From assembly GCA_012800565.1 (NCBI GenBank), contig JAAZIZ010000092.1, positions 1-6,007 of the forward strand: a DNA stretch of 6,007 bases, written 5' to 3'. A model generated the notes under the pieces. The model was not told the origin of the DNA, made no database searches, and saw only the letters and a list, made by a program, of their open reading frames with translations. Source of the DNA: Lentisphaerota bacterium (lineage in GTDB: Bacteria; Verrucomicrobiota; Lentisphaeria; Oligosphaerales; Oligosphaeraceae). A program made the translations under genes and the position numbers. The stretch's first letter is position 1. Each line of letters begins with the position of its first letter. Of this stretch, positions 4,083-6,007 are shown one piece after another.

Positions 4083-5249
4083 ATGGACAAATATACCTAT
4101 CAGGATGACGGCACACGTGCAGCAGTCTTCGCAACGGTTAAACGCGTGGTAGTCAAGGTCGGCACCAGGCTGTTGCGGGATACATCCTCAAATGACACCT
4201 CCCAGCGCATCAAGCAACTTGTCCAGGCTCTGCAGGTGCTGCGGCAACGCGGTCTGGAAGTGCTCCTGGTCAGCTCTGGCGCGGTCGGTTTTGGCATGAC
4301 TGCCCTGCAGACCGAGAAACGGCCCCGGAAAATTGCTGATTTGCAGGCCCATGCTGCAGTTGGTCAGAGCCTGATGATGCGCTGTTATGAAGATGCCTGC
4401 GAAGAGCTCGGCTTCCACTGCGCCCAGATATTGCTTACCGCTGCGGACCTGCATGACTTGGACCGCAACCGGCACGTGGTCCAATGCCTGAACGCGCTGC
4501 TGGAGGCGCAGGTTCTGCCGATTATCAACGAGAATGACTCGGTCTGTGTCGATGAAATCAAGGTCGGTGACAATGACACCCTGGCCGCCTACGTCGCAAC
4601 TATGCTGCGGGCTGATCTGACCATCCTGCTCACCACGATCGACGGCTTGAAAGAAAATCTGCCGGGACAAAAAAGCCTGGGGCCGCGCATCAGTGTGGTT
4701 CCGGAGCTGACCCCTGAGATTATCCAGATGGCCCGTGGAACCGACGGGAACCAGTTCTCCGTTGGGGGAATGATTACCAAACTCAAAGCCGCTCAAATCG
4801 TCACGGCCTGCGGCGAGCCGCTGATTATCGCCCACGGAGAAGATTTCTCCATTCTGGAACAAATCTTCTCCGGCGAGGATGTGGGCACAATCTTCCTGCC
4901 AGGACGCAAACAACGCATGCATGCCCGCCAGCGTTTCCTGGCCTTCTTTTCTGAACCGACCGGGTGCCTGGTCGTCGATGCCGGGGCAGAAAAAGCTCTC
5001 TGTCAGCGGAACACCAGCCTGCTGCCCGGTGGTATATTGGGAGTTTCCGGAGCTTTCCAACGCGGCGATACGGTCAAAATCGTCAACACCGCGCGGCAGG
5101 AACTGGCCCGGGGCATCGTCAACCTGGCCTACGATGAAGTCGTCCGCATCTGTGGAGCGAAAAGTGCCGATTTGGACAAGTGCCTGGGCCATGCCGTCGA
5201 TACAAAAGTCGTCGTGCATCGCGATTATCTGGTTCTGACTTGCTCCTGA
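4083..5249 (+). CDS. proB: Glutamate 5-kinase with C-terminal PUA domain
   Basis: Phosphorylates L-glutamate with ATP to gamma-glutamyl phosphate, the first and normally proline-inhibited step of proline synthesis, in the cytoplasm. The 388-residue length fits the two-domain family (about 360-380), slightly long at the N-terminus. The amino-acid-kinase domain has VVVKVGTRLL (22-31), LLVSSGAVGFGM (61-72), PIINENDSV (146-154), VGDNDTLAAYVA (161-172), TTIDGL (184-189) and VGGMITKLKAA (227-237). The PUA domain covers about 283-388, with GAEKAL, SLLPGGILGVSGAF, GDTVKI, ARGI and HRDYLVL (379-385). All core motifs are intact, so it should be active. The ATG at 4083 sits the expected distance before the first strand. 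It has no visible Shine-Dalgarno bases (ACTGGTTAATTACAACATT precedes it), unlike most neighbours. proA does not follow; a U32 gene does, 77 bases on. Confidence 0.95.
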   Translation: MDKYTYQDDGTRAAVFATVKRVVVKVGTRLLRDTSSNDTSQRIKQLVQALQVLRQRGLEVLLVSSGAVGFGMTALQTEKRPRKIADLQAHAAVGQSLMMRCYEDACEELGFHCAQILLTAADLHDLDRNRHVVQCLNALLEAQVLPIINENDSVCVDEIKVGDNDTLAAYVATMLRADLTILLTTIDGLKENLPGQKSLGPRISVVPELTPEIIQMARGTDGNQFSVGGMITKLKAAQIVTACGEPLIIAHGEDFSILEQIFSGEDVGTIFLPGRKQRMHARQRFLAFFSEPTGCLVVDAGAEKALCQRNTSLLPGGILGVSGAFQRGDTVKIVNTARQELARGIVNLAYDEVVRICGAKSADLDKCLGHAVDTKVVVHRDYLVLTCS

Positions 5250-5316
5250 GTCTGCCCCCGTTCCTCTGCAACCGGTCGCTCCCGTGCCAGCGCACATGCC
5301 GGCCGCTGTACCCTAT

Positions 5317-5321
5317 AAGGA
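5317..5321 (+). promoter_or_regulatory. Ribosome binding site of the U32 gene
   Basis: AAGGA lies 5 bases before the ATG at 5327 and supports that start. The 77-base gap after proB contains no T-run terminator, so the gene probably shares the proB transcript. Confidence 0.6.
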
Positions 5322-5326
5322 TTGAT

Positions 5327-6007
5327 ATGGAATTATTAGCACCTGCCGGGAACCTGGAATGCGGCATCGCGGCTTTCACCTATGGAGCTGATGCGGTATA
5401 CCTGGGTATGCAGCATTTCTCCGCCCGGGCCGATGCCGGCAATTTCACCCCCGAGGACCTGGCGGTGCTGCTGGGTTTCGCGCGCCAACGCCAGACGCCG
5501 GGCAAAGTCTATGTTACAATTAACACCCTGGCCCGCCAGAATGAATTGACAGCACTGCTCAAAATGCTGGCCCAATTGCGTGAGCTTGGTGTCGACGCGC
5601 TGATCATCCAGGACCTCGGCACATATCACCTGGCCCAAAAACATTGTCCGGAATTGCCTCTGCATGCCAGTACTCAGCTGACAATACACAACCGCGCCGG
5701 TGTGATTCAAGCCGCGAAAATGGGTTTCCGCAGGGTAATTGCCGCTCGCGAACTGACCTTGGCAGAACTCGCCGACATGGCCACAGTACCGGACATCGAA
5801 CTGGAGGTCTTCGTGCATGGCGCACTCTGCTACGGCTACAGCGGGCTGTGCCTTCTCTCCTCCTGTCTGCGCAACAGCAGCGGAAACCGCGGCGAATGCT
5901 CGTATATCTGCCGCAACAGCTTCCGGGTCATCGCAGGGTCGCGCACTCTGGCGGACAGCTGCGCCATCATGTCCATGAAAGACCTGGCTTTGCCGGACCA
6001 GCTGCCG
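5327..6007 (+). CDS. Peptidase U32 family protein, 3' end cut by the window edge
   Basis: 227 codons are present and the frame is open to the last base. The N-terminus MELLAPAGNLE and YGADAVYLG (19-27) are the standard U32 opening, with FSARADAGNFT (31-41) following. VFVHGALC (161-168) leads into YSGLCLLSS and GNRGECSYICR, giving Cys168, Cys175, Cys191 and Cys195. These are the four cysteines that hold an iron-sulfur cluster in characterised members, and MSMKDL (215-220) follows as expected. Despite the name, studied members (RlhA on 23S rRNA, TrhP on tRNA, UbiU/UbiV in quinone synthesis) are prephenate- or oxygen-dependent hydroxylation factors, not proven proteases. An RNA-hydroxylation role is the likeliest here. 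The missing C-terminus would decide between the roughly 450-residue TrhP type and the longer RlhA type, so I give no symbol. An extra Cys180 is present. Confidence 0.9.
   Translation, partial: MELLAPAGNLECGIAAFTYGADAVYLGMQHFSARADAGNFTPEDLAVLLGFARQRQTPGKVYVTINTLARQNELTALLKMLAQLRELGVDALIIQDLGTYHLAQKHCPELPLHASTQLTIHNRAGVIQAAKMGFRRVIAARELTLAELADMATVPDIELEVFVHGALCYGYSGLCLLSSCLRNSSGNRGECSYICRNSFRVIAGSRTLADSCAIMSMKDLALPDQLP

Noticed and set aside
4188..5297. Long minus-strand ORF of 369 codons opposite proB
   Set aside because: proB on the plus strand has every family motif across the same span. The antisense product has no recognisable domain, and such shadows are common opposite GC-biased genes.
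5250..5326. Hairpin (CAGCG...CGCTG) after proB as a terminator
   Set aside because: A five-base stem with a long loop and no T-run; the gap more likely joins proB and the U32 gene on one transcript.
5336..5818. Minus-strand ORF of 160 codons opposite the U32 gene
   Set aside because: The plus frame carries the U32 signature and a ribosome site; the antisense frame is a shadow.

Overview
The window looks like ordinary chromosomal DNA from a moderately GC-rich bacterium. It holds seven credible genes in four transcription blocks. I see no phage, insertion sequence, CRISPR array or RNA gene. The host cannot be named from sequence alone. The divergent glycerol-3-phosphate dehydrogenase, the free-standing YqfO-type domain, the K/E-rich exported coiled-coil protein and the uneven use of Shine-Dalgarno sites would fit a member of the PVC group such as Lentisphaerota. 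That is a low-confidence guess from memory.

Left block, minus strand (1-1963): a gpsA-type glycerol-3-phosphate dehydrogenase is followed 50 bases later by a methylenetetrahydrofolate-reductase-family gene that runs off the left edge. The second gene is open from 884 to base 1, covering 294 codons. These two probably share a transcript and represent phospholipid precursor supply and one-carbon metabolism.

Centre-left block, plus strand (2145-3035): a small HAD-family hydrolase and a single-domain YqfO/NIF3-C-like protein are separated by 3 bases, with the ribosome site of the second inside the end of the first. The 181-base divergent region between this block and gpsA is AT-rich. It contains an inverted repeat that looks like an operator and a 12-base palindrome overlapping the gpsA ribosome site.

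Centre block, minus strand (3057-3788): a secreted, highly charged coiled-coil protein with a KAE-repeat segment bounded by a duplicated MPAPA motif. It converges on the HAD/YqfO pair with only 21 bases between stop codons and no conventional terminator there. Its 5' side (3789-4082) is AT-rich and holds a textbook rho-independent terminator that points right (plus strand), although no plus-strand gene ends nearby. This is the most puzzling element of the window.

Right block, plus strand (4083-6007): proB (glutamate 5-kinase with a PUA domain, first step of proline synthesis) is followed 77 bases later by a peptidase-U32-family gene truncated by the right edge, probably an RNA-hydroxylation type enzyme. 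proA is not adjacent. I found no convincing new multi-gene system. The best leads are the orphan terminator, the operator-like repeat and the repeat-bearing exported protein.
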